NCBI RefSeq assembly: GCF_000321225.1
Contig: NW_004450479.1
Coordinates: 208,507 to 272,506, forward strand
DNA: 64,000 nt
Direction: 5' to 3'
DNA from: Odobenus rosmarus divergens
Lineage: Eukaryota; Chordata; Mammalia; Carnivora; Odobenidae
The notes beneath the pieces were generated by a model. That model was not told the origin of the DNA and did not search any database. It was given only the letters and a program-made list of their open reading frames with translations. Every line of letters starts with the position of its first letter. Within the stretch, counting starts at the first letter, position 1. Position numbers and translations under genes: made by a program. Below, piece after piece: positions 9,900-21,700 of the stretch.

Positions 9900-12730
9900 A
9901 CACTCCCTGTGCAGTTTGAGGCCTCAGACAAGAGTCCACTTCCTCCGAGGTTCTCCCTGCTTTTTCCGGGTACCTGGGAGAGCCGCCATCCTGGGACCAC
10001 CAGGGCAGTGCACCTCAGACCCCTCTCACCCTGGGAAGGTCGGGGCTTCGGCCTGAGCAGCACCCGCCCCCCTCCCCAGTTGTGAGCAGCCTGGTCTCTG
10101 ACTTCCCTCCTCTCAGAACCAGGATCAGCGAGGCCTTCGGGGCAAAAGTGGCTTGTGTTTTCTGGGTTTATACCTTCATGTGGATCTGAGCCCAGTGCCT
10201 GCCAGTGCTTCTCCTTAACTCTCCGTTACTGTTGCAGACTTTTAAAATATTTGATACATCTCTTAGCTGAACAGAGCAGGAGTTTAGTGTGTCACTTCTG
10301 CCAGGTGGAATTTGGAGGCACCTGAACTCGGGGCACGACCTGGCATGCTCAAGCTATGTAGCAAACCGTGAGCAGGAAACTTTTCCGTAACTCGGAGTTT
10401 GAGCAGAGACACACAGGAAGCTACCATATGTAAGTCCCTTGACCCTGTGCTTTGGAAGCAGGCTTTCAACCTGGAGTGTGGGTCCTGAGTGTGGAGGCCT
10501 GACCACGTAACTTTTGCCTGTCTTCCAGTCTACATGTCTGAAAGCCAAGCATAAGGACACTTGACAAAAAAAAAACCAAAATCAACTTTTCATTCTGCCA
10601 TAGAGGGAGATCTTCTTGTGGCTGAGGGTAACTTTCATCTGCAGGCAGCCCATCCCATACTCCACGTGTCCCAGGCTTCTGTCCGCCTCTAGCTTTTGCC
10701 TGATGGTGGTGGTCCCCAAGAGCCCACAGCCATGCTCTCCCCGGACCATTCTCACTCAGAATTCTCACTCAGAAATAGAAACAGAGAAAAGGGAAACACT
10801 AGAGAAACTCAGAAGCTACTTAACTTGAAGCTCCAGGTTTCTTTTAACTACAAAATTCTTTGACTAGATGAGTTTTTTCCTACCCGTTATTTTTGTGGTC
10901 AGAAAGGAAACAGCATTTCATTCCGAATTAATGTTATTTTTATAAAACATCAAAATCCTTTGCTCTAGGCTTCCCAAGATCATTGTTTCTGAACTGGGTA
11001 TCACTGTGGAATTCCAGCCAGTCTGGGGATCTTGCATGCTCTCAGGCAAACAAGTATGGAGGCTTCTGAGCCCTCCCTCCAACAGGCTTCTGAGCTCCGT
11101 GGGGTCAGGACTATATATCCAGCCCTTGGGCTCCTCTCCTTTGCATTTCAAATACCAGCTGACTTTTGTTAAAACTAGCTCCTGATGTTTGGCACCAGCT
11201 GTGAGCCCTGTGGACCTGGACCAGAGCTGCCCCCTTTCTAGCACGAGCGCTAGCATGAAAGGTGGTGCAGATCACGGCCCCCGGCAGACACACATTTGGG
11301 CTTCTTATTAAAATACCGCGTGGTTTTCATGTGTAATAAAGACCTTTTCATCTTCCCATCTTTTCGGCCAGTTTTTCTTCTCTCATGATGGTCTCGGAGA
11401 ACAAGGGGCTTCTCTGTGACCCACGGGCCACTGTGCACTCAGTGTGTACCTGTCGTGCTGTTTGGGTTTTGGCTTCAGTGTTTGCTCATTGCGTTCCTCC
11501 TTGAATTTCTCAGCTACTGTCAGTGAGCATGTCAGCTGCCTCCAGGACACTCTGTGGACCCCAGGGGTTGACATTAGACGCCCGGGAGTGATTCTACTTC
11601 AGGAGGTGGTGGAAACTTGCACTGGAATGTTCTTGAGAGCTGGGAATTTCTGGGCAGCTTTGCCGTTAGCATAGGTTGGTTTCTCAGTTAATCCCATATT
11701 CAAATTTTAACCCTGGTATGTAATTGCTGTGAGATCTTGGGGGTAAGACGTAGCCTTTTCAAGCCTTGTTTCCTTTGGCTACAAAACAGGGATAACTTTA
11801 GCTCCTCATGATAAAGATCCAAAAAAAGAGTATATGTGAGTGTTTTGTAAATGATGGAGTAATTGAAAACCCTGTTCAGTCTGAAGTGGACACTTCATTT
11901 GTCCTGCAAGTATTTCTGAGGGCCAACCAAATACAGGACTGGGCTGGCCCGCGTTCTAGAAAGGCACACAAGGTGCCCCTTCCCCGTGCTGTGGGGCCTG
12001 TGCACCGCTGGTGAGTTGTGGGGATGGGAGGTCAGAAGACTGGGGTGTAGATCTCTGGGTGCTCACCGGGGTTCACAGGTAACCGTGCTTCCCTCTGTGG
12101 TGGTGCGCTGTGCCTTGAACCCCAGGCCACATTCTGCAGCCCTGCATAGGGTCCAGGGGGGTAATGCCATGGGGCAGAGACCAGCTCTAACCCTAACCTG
12201 TGACCTTTTTGAAATACCCATACGGTTGTGTGCTGGCTTTTACCCGTTCCCACATGTAACCCGATACAGGCATCAAAAACTGGTTTAGGAGATGGTCAGA
12301 AATTTGTAAAATTCTGCGTGAGGCCACCAGACACGGGAGCCGTTTTTCAGGAATTTGATCAGCAGACCTTCCCTTTAAGGGAGATTGCCACTTTGTCCCC
12401 TGCCCTGCTGTCTTGCTGACCTGGGGTGTGACCTCTTGTGCCCCCTCAACTTCGCCTGCCCCTCTGTTCTGCTGCAGCTCCCCAGTTCTCCTGTGTCCCT
12501 TTCAAGGTTCCCAGCTTGGTCGACCCCGCATGCTGCCATAAGTGTGCCCCTGGCTTTAGCCAGGGAGGGATTCAGGGATTGGAAAAGCCTCGAGTTTGCT
12601 CAGGGTTTTGTTTCCGCTCCTGTTCTGACAGTCTTTCACCCCAGGTTCCTCCTACTCCATCCTCCTGCCTGCTCAGCTCGGGGCTCTGCTGCGTCTGGTG
12701 CAGGACCTGCCCTCCATCCCTGCCCTTCGG
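9900..12730. other. Intronic sequence, mostly unique
   Basis: No exon or RNA gene is seen. The sequence is moderately GC-rich. A MIR lies at about 11700-11860. A short A-run sits at 10565. Confidence 0.6.
11700..11860 (+). mobile_element. MIR element
   Basis: The pattern 'tgctgtgagatcttggggg', 'tttcctttggctacaaaaca' and 'gggataac' followed by a diverged tail matches the MIR core (usually tgtgaccttgggcaagt, then tttcctcatctgtaaaatggggat). Confidence 0.7.
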
Positions 12731-12732
12731 CA

Positions 12733-12850
12733 CCTCCTGTGTCCTTCCTCCTCCTCCTGCGCCCCCACACCTTCTTCCTCCTCCCCCCTTCCTCCCCCAT
12801 TTTCCTTCCCCTCATCTTCCTCCCCCTTCCTCCTCCTCCTTCCCTGCCTC
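12733..12850. repeat. Pyrimidine-rich CTCC tract
   Basis: The + strand is almost pure C/T for over 110 nt, with repeated CTTCCTCC units. The open frames here, rich in Ser/Pro/Leu, come from this simple sequence. Confidence 0.9.
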
Positions 12851-13014
12851 AGCCACAGGCCCCCCCAACTCCATTTGTCACAGGTGATTTGATGAGCACA
12901 ATGTTCATGAGGCCATTTTGCAGGAATATGAGTAGAAGTACAGGCCTTTTAGTTTATTGCTCAGTTTAAAGATAGTATCTTCCCAGTGACAGTACTTTTA
13001 GTTCTTACATTGGG

Positions 13015-13735
13015 TACATTTGCACCCTGAAACAAAACACTGAAATGCTTTTTTATTGTAAAATAGAATATACCTATAGAAGAATGCACAAAACATTCAT
13101 GTGCTTTGAGGATTGATTAGGAAGCAAATATATACGTGAGCAGCTCCTGGTCAGGAAGTTGCCATGTGGCCAGTACCCCAGAGGGACACTGGCTCCTCCA
13201 TCCCCTTGCAGAGTGACCATTATTCCAACTTCAGAAATATAATTTTCTTGCTTTTCTCTAGAATTTGCATTATGTCTACATTTCTTAAATAATATGGTTA
13301 ATTTTGAGTTTTAAATAAATGGTACAGTACTATGTATCTTCTCTTGTCTTGCATCTTTCACCCAGCACGTGTCTGTGAGTTATTTGTGTTGGTGTAGCTG
13401 TGCCTTAGTTTCACTGGTGACTGGCACTGACTGTAGTGACTTAGACGATTTATCCATTCTGGCATCCCAGACATCGGCTGGTTCTGTTTGAATGCTGCTG
13501 CCGTGAGCATTTTTGTATGTCTTCTGATGCACACGTGCAGGAGTCTTTTCCCCAGTGGGTAAAATTGTTGCATCTTAGGGGTGTGTATCCTCAGACTGCT
13601 GGATGACGCCCAGAGTGTGTGCCCTTGTGGAGGTTGCCAGTATCTCCCCACTGACTCATGGGGTTCCTGGGCCTGTATGTAGCATCTCTGTTGCCTGTTC
13701 CCATCGCTTGCCCATTTCACTGTTAGGTGTTCCGT
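13015..13735 (-). mobile_element. Antisense L1 3' end fragment
   Basis: Motifs such as taaatggtacagtactatgtatc, 'tttatccattctggcatccc' and 'cagtgggtaaaattgttgc' are a diverged reverse L1 3' end. No frame is kept. Confidence 0.65.
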
Positions 13736-13745
13736 CTTTTTCTTT

Positions 13746-13940
13746 TCTTTTTTTAAAGATTTTATTTATTTGACAGAGAGAGACACAGTGAGAGAGGGAA
13801 CACAAGCAGGGGGAGTGGGAGACGGAGAAGCAGACTTCCCGCGGAGCAGGGAGCCCAATGTAGGGCTCGATCTCAGGACCCCGGGACCACGACCTGAGCC
13901 AAAGGCAGACGCTTAATGACTGAGCCACCCAGGTGCCCAT
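13746..13940 (-). mobile_element. CAN-SINE, antisense, 64 nt before an exon
   Basis: It starts ttttttaaagattttattta, has the GA-rich part, and ends gagccacccaggtgccc. The target-site duplication gtctttttcttt is at 13734-13745 and 13941-13952. Only 64 nt separate its end from exon 14005-14070, so the branch point and pyrimidine tract are all between them. Confidence 0.93.
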
Positions 13941-14004
13941 GTCTTTTTCTTTCTTGTTTGTGGGAGTTACTTTATGTGAATTTAAACTGTGTTCTTTCCT
14001 TCAG

Positions 14005-14070
14005 GATGACGTGATGATGCCTCAGAGGGTGAGGCTACAACTGGAAGCTGCTGCCCAGCACCCGACAAGT
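14005..14070 (+). CDS. B3GNTL1: B3GNTL1 coding exon 1 of 7 in window
   Basis: This 66-nt, phase-0 exon encodes 22 residues beginning DDVMMPQRVRLQ and ending QHPTS. The two leading aspartates complete the acidic DXD-type motif (D-S before the junction, D-D after it, judging from the known protein) that binds the metal and the sugar nucleotide in GT-A enzymes of family GT2. The acceptor is a good pyrimidine tract, gttctttccttcag, and the donor is AGT|gtgagt. The exon is squeezed between an antisense CAN-SINE ending 64 nt upstream and a minisatellite that starts at the donor itself. An open frame continues through the donor to a stop at 14209-14211, so only the splice signals and the match to the family define the 3' edge. 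Confidence 0.93.
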
Positions 14071-14460
14071 GTGAGTCCTACGTCTGTCCCCGGCATGTGT
14101 GTGTCCTGCATCTGTCCCCAGCTCATGAGTCCTGTGTCTGTCCCTGGCACACACGAGTCCTGCATCTGTCCCCAGCATGTGTGTGTCCTGCGTCTGTCCT
14201 GGCACACGTGAGTCCTGCGTCTGTCCTGACATGCGTGAGTCCTGCGTCTGTCCCTGGTGTATCCTGCATCTGTTCCTGGCACGCGTGAGTCCTGCATCTG
14301 TCCCCAGTGTATCCTGCATCTGTCCTGACATGCGTGAGTCCTGCGTCTGTCCCCGGTGTATCCTGCGTCTGTTCCCAGTGCACATGAGTCCTGCGTCTGT
14401 CCCCGGGGTATCCTGCATCTGCCCCTGGTGTGTGCGAGTCCTGCATCTGTCTCTGAGTTG
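14071..14460 (+). repeat. Minisatellite starting at the exon's splice donor
   Basis: About 15 copies of a core cctgcrtctgtcc are spaced 21-29 nt apart. The hexamer gtgagt of the real donor (14071) recurs at 14208, 14235, 14285 and 14334, and acceptor-like ctgtccccag strings end at about 14121, 14175 and 14307. The long minus-strand frames here (up to 149 codons, rich in QDS/GTDAG) are translations of the repeat. Confidence 0.95.
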
Positions 14461-15004
14461 TCGTCCCCTTCGAGGAAGCACCATTGCTGCTGTTTGTGTT
14501 AAGGCTCTTCCGTAGGGTAAGACTGCCCCATCAGAGCGTGATCAGTGACTGCTGTGTCTCTGGACACTCCCACTGCTCCTGAGAAGGAGAACGTGCCTCT
14601 TATTTGGGGCAGCATGCTTTGCTTCCAATGGGCACAGAGGTCTTCTTGGTTTCATTTTATTTTCATCAGCATTTCAGAGGCTATGTGCCCGGGACATGGA
14701 AACCAGGCTGAGTACTCTCATGTGTCAGCAGATTAAAGGGTTATCTTATTACCTGGAAAACCTCAGACTGCAGCTCTCAACTTTGGAAGGGCTCCCCAGT
14801 TGGTCCATCTCCCTGGGCACTCGTCTCCCAACAAGGAGGCCCACGTGGACCCGGAGGGCGTTGTGGGCCCAGGGTCACTCACCCCTGGTGGCTGACCCCC
14901 AGAGCCCGGGTCTGACCCCAGCTCCCACTGCTCAGACGTCTGCCTGATGTTTTAGTGAAAATGTCTGAATTACTGTGATGATCACTGATTTTAGAAAGTG
15001 TGAA
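14461..15004. other. Intronic unique sequence
   Basis: Nothing recognisable is seen between the minisatellite and the SINE at 15005. Confidence 0.5.
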
Positions 15005-15203
15005 GGGGCGCCTGGGTGGCTCAGACGGTTAAGCGTCTGCCTTTGGCTCAGGTCATGATCTCAGGGTCCTGGGATCAAGCCCCACATCGGGCTCCCTGCT
15101 CAGCGGGGAGCCTGCTTCTCCCTTTGCCTCTGCCTGCTGCTTCCTCTGCTTGTGCTCTCTCTCTGTCCAATAATTAAAAAAAATTAAAAAAAAAAAAAAA
15201 AAA
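15005..15203 (+). mobile_element. CAN-SINE, full-length, sense
   Basis: It has the ggggcgcctgggtggctcag head, a CT-rich part and a long A-tail. The target-site duplication agaaagtgtgaa is at 14993-15004 and 15204-15215. The long A-run suggests a young insertion. Confidence 0.95.
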
Positions 15204-15448
15204 AGAAAGTGTGAAACAGAAAGGTCTGCAGGACTACGTTCAAACCAGAGTGCCAGTTATATCCCAGTGGACGGCCCCCCTCTCCCCTGGCTCCAGGCTC
15301 TGCTTGCTCCTGCCGTGTGCCCTGTCCACACCCGCATGAAGCTTCTCCAGTGTCTCGTGCACACCAGCTCCCAGGGATCTGAATCTGGGCATCAGGTGGG
15401 GCCTGAGCTCAGCATTTCTCACACGCTCTGGGTGCTGGAGGGCTCGGG

Positions 15449-15703
15449 CCGTCCCCCAGGCCATCCCCAGACCATCCCCAGACCGTCCCCCAAACTGTCC
15501 CCAGGCCATCCCCCAGGCCGTCCCCAGACTGTTTCCAGGCCATCCCCAGACTGTCCCCAGACCTTCCCCCAGGCCATCCCCATACTGTCCCCGGGCTGTC
15601 CCCCAGGCCATCCCCAGACCGTCCCTGGACCATTCCCTGGGTCGTCCCCCGGGCCATCCCCCAGGCCGTCCCCAGACTGTCCCCAGACAGTCCCCGGGTG
15701 TGT
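15449..15703 (+). repeat. 9-11 nt C-rich minisatellite
   Basis: A unit close to ccccaggccgt / ccccagaccat is repeated about 25 times. The minus-strand frames made of GDGLGTVWG-like repeats (15409-15933 and others) are artefacts of it. Confidence 0.93.
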
Positions 15704-18700
15704 GTAGAGCCCATTCCTGGGCAGGCGGGGCTCAGCAGGCCATCGGGAAACCTCCATGGTGTGAGGTGCTCAAGGAGGGGAGGCTCAGAAGTGCACAACA
15801 CGACAGAATTTCCAAGGAGCTTGAATGACTTGTTCACACAGATGAATTCATTCTCTTCCAATGGCCCTTTGTTTTGGAGCTTTGGATTTAGTGCAGTGAC
15901 TTTCTGCTGCTTTCTCCAGCTGCCCAGCCCCACACCTGACGCTGTGACTCGGGGTCTTCGGCTGCTGGTCAGCCCTGTAAATGCGTGCTCATGCCCCCTA
16001 CAAGGGCTCTTGTCCTCAGGGATGGGAGGCGTGTTAGTGTTAAGTTAGATGCGGAAGGTTCTGAGTACCTGAATTGCAACTACACTTACGTTGCTTAAAG
16101 TTACACATTTTTAATGTAAGCATGCCCTTGAAATATGCCTGTAAGAAGATAAAAACGGCCTCTCAGCTGCATCTTGAGAAGCTACTACACTGCTCTTTTG
16201 GCTGGAAGCTTCCAGAAGGCGGGACGTGTGGGAGGTTCGGAAGTGCCCAGTCGCACTCCGTTGAGAAGTGGCCTCTCGGCTGAGGTGGTATCATGAGGGC
16301 CAGTGTGTGTCCTGGGTTCCTGACGGCAGGAGTCTGATGTCACCAGCTGCTATAACCCTCAGGCGAGTGGGAAGCCAGCAGCCACAGCTTCATCGTGAGC
16401 ACTCTCTGCTAGAATGGGACTGGCCGCATTGTCCAGAAGTCAGCTGGTCATGGGCCTGAGTCACGGCTGCAAAACCTTTCCCGGCAGCACACAGCTGAGT
16501 GTTTGAGGAACTGCAGACGCAGACTCCCAAGTGGGCACAAAACTGACCGTGACAGACAGAAGGCAGCATGTGGCCAGTGCTGCCAAGGTCTGAGCCGGGC
16601 CCAGAGCATGAAGGAAGTGGGAGACAGTGCGGCATCTGAGGGTGTGATTCCTGGGGGACACGAGGGGCGCCTTCATAAGAGCTGCGGGGCCTGCACGCAG
16701 CTCTGTGTCGTTCACCAGATCCTGACAGGAGACGGGAGCGGCAAAGTTTAAGAACCACAGATATGTGCAAATATGTGTATCCCTAGCCCTCGGCCCCCAC
16801 AGAGTCCAGGAGATGCCTGTTAGATGTCCACAGTCGTAGACTCTGGAATCTCTGTCACTTTCTGGTTGGAAACGAAAAGATGTCAGAAGATGCTGTGACA
16901 TCCAGTGCTGGCAGGGCAGCAGCGGGGAGGTCATCCAGCCCTGGGCCCTGGCCCCTCAGCACGCCCCCCGGTGCCCTGCAGGGATCCCCACCCTGCCTCC
17001 AGGGGGGCTGACGGGAGCTCTCAGCCACATGGCAGGAGAGATCAGATGCACAGTGTCGTTGGTCCCGTTTCCCTGTTGGGAAAAAGAATGGAAAGAAGTG
17101 TGTCTGCGTGGGCTTCTGTTCACAGTTTCTGTCTGTAAGGAAGATGGAGAGACTGGGGTTTCCAGAGGCTTCCTTCACTGGCTCTGGCAGCTGTGATGGC
17201 AAGATCTCAGACAAGCACCCCAGTTTTTCCAAGATGAGACTGCACTCCCCACAAGGACTGCCTGTACCAGCTTTCCTTGTGTGGCCCCCTTGGCATGGAG
17301 CCCATGACCCTGTGAAGCTACAGCCGGTGCTCGTACCCTGTGGGCGGACAGCGCAGCCTCAGACGCTGCACCTTTCAGGCAGAGTGATGCTCATACAGCG
17401 GGCATTTAAAATAGGCTCTGCATTGAAACTTCTGAAGAGTTTGTCACCAATGCTGACAGTTTATAGAGAGTGAGAGATGTTCAGATATGTTGTTTTCCAT
17501 ACTGAAAAAAAACCCCACAATTTACTTCTTTAATGGAATTGTTTGGGGTGGTTCTTTGTGCATAGGTGCAAATGGACCACCAAGTCTAGGGATGCATAAG
17601 GAATTTGGAGAAAATGCAGACTGTGTCATTTTGTCTTAATCTGAATTGAAACAATGTTGGTTTGCAGTTTTATAAATTTTATAAATTTCTAGGTTAGAGT
17701 TCTTCTTGCTAACCTTATAATTAAATTCACTTGATGTTGTGTTCCCACGCTCAGGAGAAGCTGCCTGCTCGTGCCGCATTTTTGTCCCAGCCATGCAGAG
17801 AGACTGAGTGACCCGTGCGGTTGCTCCTGCATTAAGCATAGACTAGGGATGTCACAAGTCTTGTTCATCCGGAGCAAAATCAGCAGGGCTGTTGCTGCGG
17901 GGCTGGGTTGTTTTCTTTTTCTTTTTTTTTTAAATCATGACCTACAAAAATCTTAATTTGCAGTTGCTGGTTGGTTATGTCCATTATGTTGTAGGTTGTT
18001 TGGAAAGAATGAAATGAATGCTAAATGTATGCTTGTCGTTGGTTATAATTTTTTAAGGCCATTTACAAGGAAACCATATAATTATGAAGGAAAGGCCCTT
18101 GGTGACACTTCATAAACCGGGTCATTGCCTATTTACTGCAGAACTTTTGGGGTGTCTGATGTTGGGTGCCATGAGGCAGCTCCCAGCATAACATTCATCC
18201 AGCCACTGACTGGACATTGCTGAGTGGAGGTCAGCTCTGGGACAGGCGTTAGGGTGAGTCAGGGACCAACTGTCTCTGGCCTGGGCCTTCCCTGTGGGAG
18301 TCTCCTGCGCAGAGGGGGAGAGCTGTGATTGCATGGTTTCAGGAAGGCAGGAAGAAGGTGGGGGTGCCCCACAGGAGAAGCGGGAGCACCTTGCAGAGGT
18401 GTGTGCATCCTACAGCTTTTCCAGCATGGTTGATGGCCCCTCCACTGTGGCCTCGGACATCGGGCCCTTGCAGTCTGATGGTGGGACTTCCTACATTCCT
18501 GATGCCACCGAGGGAGTCCCCAGGGGGCTCAGGAGGGTTCGCCAGCGACCTGGCCTTGCTCTGTGTCAGCAACAAGCTCATGAACATCCTGCCTGGTGGG
18601 CACCGAGTTGTGGGGAGCTGGGCGGGGCTGGCAGGCACCCCCTCTTCTGAGGGTGCCAAGAGGGCTGTCGCCTCTCTGTCCTTCCAAGGCGTGAACCCTG

Positions 18701-21700
18701 TGCTCAGTGCACCCTCACCCCACCTTAGAAGAGGAGCTGCTGCTGGCTCCATTCCCACAGGAGCCCACAGTAACGTCTCACTGAGCGACACACCATCTCA
18801 GCGGGCTGACTCAGCCTGTGTCCTGGGAGCGGTATGGGCACCTGAAGAACAAGCATGGTCACTTCGAAGGGGACAGGGAGGAGTTTACCCCGACACGTGG
18901 GTTGAGAGACGGTGGACCCACTGTTGGCATCTGTGTGGCTCATTCAAAGCACGTGGTAGGCGGAATCCTTGCTTCTCGGTTGGCTCCTCAGGAGCAAGTG
19001 GCCCCTGGGTGCCCAGTGTTGGCTGAGAGCAGGGTTTGCTCAAGCTGGCCTCATGGTCCACCCTCGGCCTCACAGTGCAGAGACTGTCTGGGAACCCCTG
19101 GTTTGTAGGGCCTGGGTGGCGCTGTAAGTGGCTGTGAGGGCCTCAGCATCTGCAGCTGGCCCTGGATGATGTCCATGGGGAAGGGTGTGTTGCCGGCCAG
19201 GGACGGGCCTTCAGACTGATCTGGTGTTTAGGGCTTCAGCAGAAGGTGACGGGAGGCCACAAGAACCCACTGACAGCCGAGCGGGAAGCCCGGGAGGTGA
19301 GGGAGCAGAGACGGGTAAGGGGTGGAGGCCGCTCACCTCCCACAGTTGGGGGCTTCACCGGCCACACAAAGACCACACACGGTCACAGAGCATGCGTTCC
19401 TGCACACACGCTGCACATTTGTGTGACCGTCGCACGTACGTCTTGTGAGTGTGGCCTCTGCACACCCCCGGCCGCAGCTGGTAGTTCAGTGTTCCTGAGG
19501 AATCGGCACATGTGCATCTGTGGCTCCGCGGGCCCCCAGCCAGGGCCCTGCGTGTGTGTGGACCTCACGGGTTTTGAGTGTGTTCGCCTTGCCCGGTTTC
19601 CTAGTTGTGAGTGTTGGCAGGTGATTAGAAGTTGATCTACAAGTAAATTTGGTATTTTTGTTAACAGTCCAGAGGTCTTTTATTTTTTCACACCTGTCAT
19701 GCCGTGAGTTCACAGGGTTAGGGTTAGAATTGGGGAGTATAAAAGAAGGAAAACAGCTAACCGAACTGAAACTATTAAAACATTGTTTCCATTCCCGAAA
19801 GTAGCCACTTCAAGGACTGGCTCCGTAAAAGAAATGGAAGTTCTTAGTGAAATGTGGCTTTGTGATAGCACCGGGCTAGCTCCCTTGTTTCCATCTGGGC
19901 CACGGTTCTGGGGCCTCACGGGAGCTCCCGGAGCCTGAGGATGCTGCTCCCGCCGCCGTGCTCCCACATCTTCGCGCTAAGGGTTCCCCTTCAGTCTGAG
20001 GCTAGTGAAGAGTGGGAATGTCACTTCTCAAGGGGCTCTAGTGTGCACCGCTAGAGCGGGTGCTGACCCGGCACCGCCCTCCCCACGGCCCTCCGGGCCG
20101 GTGGACCCCCCCCCCCTGCCGTGAGGTGCACGGCGGCGGGTGCCCTCTCCTGTCACTTTCTGTGTCCTGTTCTACTGACCCTGACCCTTCTGCATTTTAT
20201 GTAAGTATCCGTCTCCCACTTCCGCTTCCTGCCACCTTTCAGGTTTCTCGTTGTGCGGTTCCATGTGATCTCCCCTGTGGTTTGCTAGCTCTCCCTGTTT
20301 TACTACCTTGTCTGGCTGGCCCGGGGTGTGACAGCAGACCCTGCTCCTGGTCCCCCACCCCGGGCACGCTGCGTCTGCTCGTGCCGTCAGCCGCAGAGTG
20401 TTGTCATCTTCCGCAAAGTCTGCCCCTCAGAGAGAGGCTGCGCCGTGACGTCTGCCTTCACACAGCTCTCCGCCTTGGCTGCCACTCACCTCTTTCTGAT
20501 GGGGGGGTGGTGTTGCCTCCTGAGCCTGACGGGTTTCTTTCTCCTAACTACCTGCAGCCTGGCCGCGGCCTCCTGTGACCCAGGTGGCTCCAGCATCTGG
20601 GTATCGGGCGCGGAAGGCACCTCTGGGGGCTTTGCCTCAGTTTGTCCTTACCTCTTCCTCACCACCCAGCTGCCCAGCCGTGGGCTTGAAAAGATGATTT
20701 CTAGAGATCCGTTATTTCAGTGGTTTTCCTTGGGATTCTCAGTTTTCAGAATGGTCAGGCGTCTCACCTATTGGTAGTGTCCTTATGGTCGTGCCACCGC
20801 ACCCAGACCCGGGTGGGCCCCGTGCGGACTGCAGGGAAGCCGTGTGGTGCCGGGCGCAGGGGCCGGTGTGGCGGGGAATGGCAGCACAGGCCGTGAGCCT
20901 GCGCTCTGTCCCTTTGAGCAGGCGCAAGCCTTCTGTTCTCACACTTCCTCAAAGTTTCCACCCTTTTTCCCATTTGCTCAGTTGCCAGGTTGAGGGGCCT
21001 GACCCACATGGGCGCTAAGACCCCCAGCAGGTTCTGCGTTTCCTCCTCTCTAGGTATGGCACCTGCAGGGGTGGGTGTGACAGACGTCCAGGGACTTAAA
21101 ACAAGTACGGGTCATCCCAGGTTCTTTGGGGCTACCGTTACCCCTGCCGAGGGCAGGGCCGCGGACAGGACAGGCAGAGGGAGGTCCCTCCCAGTGGCAT
21201 TGCGGCCGGGGCTGTGGTGCTCGGGGCCGGTGGCAGTCTCCGGCCCCGTGTGGGGACACTGCAGTTTGTCAGTGACTGGAAGTCTGGTTAAATTGGACTA
21301 GACCCGCTCTCGTGTGTTTTTGTTGTCACTGACAGGAGTGATTATGAGCTTGTTGCTCTCAGATTCACCCTCCTGTGCACAGAGGCCGGAATCAGGGTGG
21401 GGCGCATGCCCACCGTGCTCCCCAGCAGTGCACCCAGCCACCCACAGGATTAGTGCTTCAGGCCCTGCAGGGGGAGATCACGTGGGAAGAGCCGAGAGTA
21501 AGCCCAGGCATCCCTGGCTTTACCTCTGAAGGTTGGGAGACACCAGCCTTTGGACCAGATTTCTCCCCAGGGTGGCACCGGGAGGGCTGAAGTGGATGAG
21601 CTGTGGGGAGGCCCTGTGGGCTACTGAAGGCATGGCCACTAAGTGTGGGCTCTCACCTCCACTGCTTTCATTTCCAGGCTCCTCCCTATAGGCTGGCACA

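Larger units (their letters stand above)
7461..9900 (-). mobile_element. Old antisense L1 with nested elements
   Basis: Diverged reverse-complement L1 ORF2 sequence runs through this stretch (for example tctgcaaatcaaggcagtg, the counterpart of the FADD region, and ttcgttgtggtcagagaac). It is interrupted by a SINE (8150-8262), a TA repeat and a DNA transposon fragment (8690-8812). The 8420-8650 part is GC-rich and poorly assignable. Confidence 0.7.

Noticed and set aside
12385..12969. 194-codon Ser/Pro/Leu-rich + frame
   Set aside because: Comes from the pyrimidine tract; low complexity, no domain.
1..13745. Search for the N-terminal B3GNTL1 exons
   Set aside because: No match to the expected GT-A start was found among the L1 fragments.
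14071..14460. Possible CRISPR-like array of regularly spaced repeats
   Set aside because: Mammalian genomic context and variable 21-29 nt spacing without unique spacers; it is a minisatellite.
14035..14484. Long minus-strand frames of QDS/GTDAG repeats
   Set aside because: They are translations of the minisatellite at 14071-14460; no independent gene evidence.
15240..15933. Gly/Trp-rich minus-strand frames of up to 174 codons
   Set aside because: Products of the 9-11 nt minisatellite.
19714..19728. gggttagggttag, telomere-like
   Set aside because: Only two units; chance or trivial, not an interstitial telomere.
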